DNA of 7,546 bases. Source: JABMRP01 sp964444795 (GTDB lineage: Bacteria > Planctomycetota > Planctomycetia > Pirellulales > Thermoguttaceae). The stretch is taken from positions 1 through 7,546 of the forward strand of contig CAYUIQ010000336.1 of assembly GCA_964444795.1 (NCBI GenBank), in the 5' to 3' direction. A program made the position numbers and the translations under genes. The notes below the pieces were generated by a model. That model did not search any database, was not told where the DNA came from, and was given only the letters and a program-made list of their open reading frames with translations. The first letter of the stretch is position 1. Each line of letters begins with the position of its first letter. Below are positions 6,409 through 7,546 of the stretch, piece after piece.

Positions 6409-7323
6409 ATGAGGCAGACGGTCTTTCTGTTGGCGTCGTGCGCTGTGCTGTCGGTGCGAATCGCTTGGGCCGATTGCGGGTCGATCCCGTTTAAGCCGTG
6501 GGTGAGCGTGTTCGAGCCGAACCAGCGGGCCGTTATCGGTTTCAACGGCAAAGAGGAGATCCTGCTTCTGTCGACCGACCTGAGGGCGTCGGAACCGACC
6601 AAAGTGCTTGAGGTGATCCCGTTCCCCGCCAAGCCCGAGGTCAAACAGGGGAACGTAACGGTCTTCTACCAATTGACCGAGTACATCAACTCGGTGCTCT
6701 TCCCGAGGAAAGGTGGAGGATTCGGTGGGGGGGGCGGCGGGATGGGAGCCGGTGGGGCGGTCGATGCCGTCCCGCTGCCGCCTGCCGGAAAGGTCGCTTT
6801 CCACGAGAAGATCGGCGCCCAGGACATCACGGTGACCGAGGTCCTGGACTCCAAGCGGTTTGTCGCGTGGGTGGAAGACTACTTGAAGAAAGCCGGGGTG
6901 GACCGCCCGAGTATTCCGGGTCCCCTGAAGCGGGTCGTCGACGAGTACCTCCGGGACGGCTTCAAGTGGTTTGCGTTCAACGTGGTCGATCTGGGCGAGG
7001 AGACGGTGACCAAGGAGGCCGTCCAGTATCGCTTTGCGACGCGTTTTCTCTACTACCCGCTCAGGATAACCAGGACCGAAAAAGGGAATACCTCGATACG
7101 CCTGCTGATCGTCTCGCCCGATCTGGTGCGGATGCCGGACCTCGGGTCGTCGAGCGCCAGGTTGGAGCATCGCCCCGTCGAATTGAAGAGGAACCTGTTG
7201 CGGTCTTACGACGCGGACCTCCACGATTTGCTGAAATACCACCGGAAGACCATCGTACGCACGTGGGAGATCAAGGGGCCGTTATCCGGTTTCAAACGCG
7301 ACGTGATGACCAGAGCGCGTTGA
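6409..7323 (+). CDS. Secreted DUF2330-like protein of unknown function
   Basis: The gene encodes 304 residues. I chose ATG 6409 because GGAGGG at 6395-6400 stands eight bases before it; the in-frame TTG at 6403 is too close to that site. Residues 1-21 form a signal peptide cleaved after A-W-A. The mature protein starts D-C-G-S-I-P-F, followed by V-F-E-P-N-Q-R-A-V-I, N-G-K-E-E-I-L-L-L-S-T and V-L-E-V-I-P-F-P-A-K-P-E-V (about residues 33-80). This is the N-terminal pattern of DUF2330-type exported proteins. A glycine-rich linker fills about 102-117. The C-terminal half has F-V-A-W-V-E-D-Y-L, G-F-K-W-F-A-F-N-V-V and Y-Y-P-L-R-I-T, also as in that group. No catalytic motif is evident. It stands alone on the plus strand, with a divergent gene upstream and a convergent one downstream. 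Confidence 0.9.
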   Translation: MRQTVFLLASCAVLSVRIAWADCGSIPFKPWVSVFEPNQRAVIGFNGKEEILLLSTDLRASEPTKVLEVIPFPAKPEVKQGNVTVFYQLTEYINSVLFPRKGGGFGGGGGGMGAGGAVDAVPLPPAGKVAFHEKIGAQDITVTEVLDSKRFVAWVEDYLKKAGVDRPSIPGPLKRVVDEYLRDGFKWFAFNVVDLGEETVTKEAVQYRFATRFLYYPLRITRTEKGNTSIRLLIVSPDLVRMPDLGSSSARLEHRPVELKRNLLRSYDADLHDLLKYHRKTIVRTWEIKGPLSGFKRDVMTRAR

Positions 7324-7335
7324 GCCAAAGAGAGA

Positions 7336-7365
7336 GGGCCCGATTCACATCAGAGAACCGGACCC
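7336..7365. terminator. Possible terminator hairpin between convergent genes
   Basis: GGGCCCGATTC (7336-7346) and GAACCGGACCC (7355-7365) can pair at 9 of 11 positions around an 8-base loop, 12 bases after the stop codon at 7323. No T-run follows on the plus strand, so it would not be a classic intrinsic terminator. It could serve either of the converging genes. Confidence 0.35.
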
Positions 7366-7408
7366 CCCAAATAACCGCACGTCAACGCTCACGACCGCGG
7401 CAAGCGGC

Positions 7409-7546
7409 TCACAGAACCGGATCACAAACCTCGACCGGCTCGCACACCTTGACCGGCTTGCAGACCTCGACCGGCGGCTTGCAGACCGGAACCCGGACCG
7501 TCTTTTCGACCATCTTGCACACCTGTACACAGACCGTCCGCTCGAC
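7409..7546 (-). CDS. C-terminal end of a Cys/Val/Pro repeat protein (YTV-like), cut by the window edge
   Basis: Reading the minus strand from the window edge gives 45 residues and a TGA stop (plus-strand TCA at 7409-7411). The product is strongly patterned. It repeats units such as V-C-K-P-P-V-E, V-C-K-P-V-K, V-C-E-P-V-E and V-C-D-P-V, with Cys at visible residues 6, 10, 22, 29, 35 and 41. Alternating Val with regularly spaced Cys and Pro resembles the Cys-rich repeat proteins of planctomycetes that carry YTV-type repeats, thought to be envelope or surface proteins. The window holds no start codon in a usable place because the gene begins outside it. Another open frame over the same bases (7345-7530) lacks this pattern. 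Confidence 0.65.
   Translation of the reverse strand, partial: VERTVCVQVCKMVEKTVRVPVCKPPVEVCKPVKVCEPVEVCDPVL

Noticed and set aside
6364..7242. Minus-strand open frame of 292 codons
   Set aside because: It lies opposite the DUF2330-like gene, which has the ribosome site, signal peptide and family motifs.

Overview
The window looks like chromosomal DNA of a GC-rich planctomycete, probably in or near the Pirellulales. The evidence is a tandem pair of membrane proteins with a C-terminal H-X9-DG domain, the N-terminal W-S-L-R-T-M-F membrane entry seen in many planctomycete proteins, a very large secreted protein of lineage-restricted type, and the end of a Cys/Val/Pro repeat protein resembling planctomycete YTV-type proteins. 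Taxonomy and families are recognised from memory of sequence patterns; no search was run.

Layout. Positions 1-174 hold a cluster of REP-like palindromes. Positions 223-2136 (minus strand) hold two tandem paralogous genes for three-helix membrane proteins ending in an H-X9-DG domain. The upstream copy (1189-2136) is intact. The downstream copy (223-1176) is interrupted by one in-frame amber codon at 544-546. Positions 2155-2844 form a mobile unit: a REP-associated tyrosine (Y1, HUH) transposase gene (2203-2703, minus) between two 121-bp direct repeats, each a pair of inverted GC-rich hairpins. The repeat upstream of the transposase still encodes the last 23 residues of a second transposase copy. 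Positions 2880-5801 (minus) encode a 973-residue secreted protein with an apparent internal duplication and two matching Cys-Pro...Cys-x2-His modules.

Positions 5802-6408 are a divergent intergenic region dominated by a 250-bp nested inverted repeat. It is followed by a short direct repeat and a possible promoter for the plus-strand gene at 6409-7323, a secreted DUF2330-like protein. A possible terminator hairpin separates that gene from the convergent 3' end of a Cys/Val/Pro repeat protein that runs off the right edge (7409-7546, minus).

The genes do not form an obvious pathway. The proteins are mostly envelope-associated or secreted and of unknown function, in a stretch shaped by tandem duplication, nonsense mutation and several families of small palindromic repeats. 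I see no defence system, CRISPR array, tRNA or rRNA. The most notable structures are the transposase with REP units that share its own 3' coding sequence, the 250-bp foldback, and the single-codon break in the downstream H-X9-DG gene.
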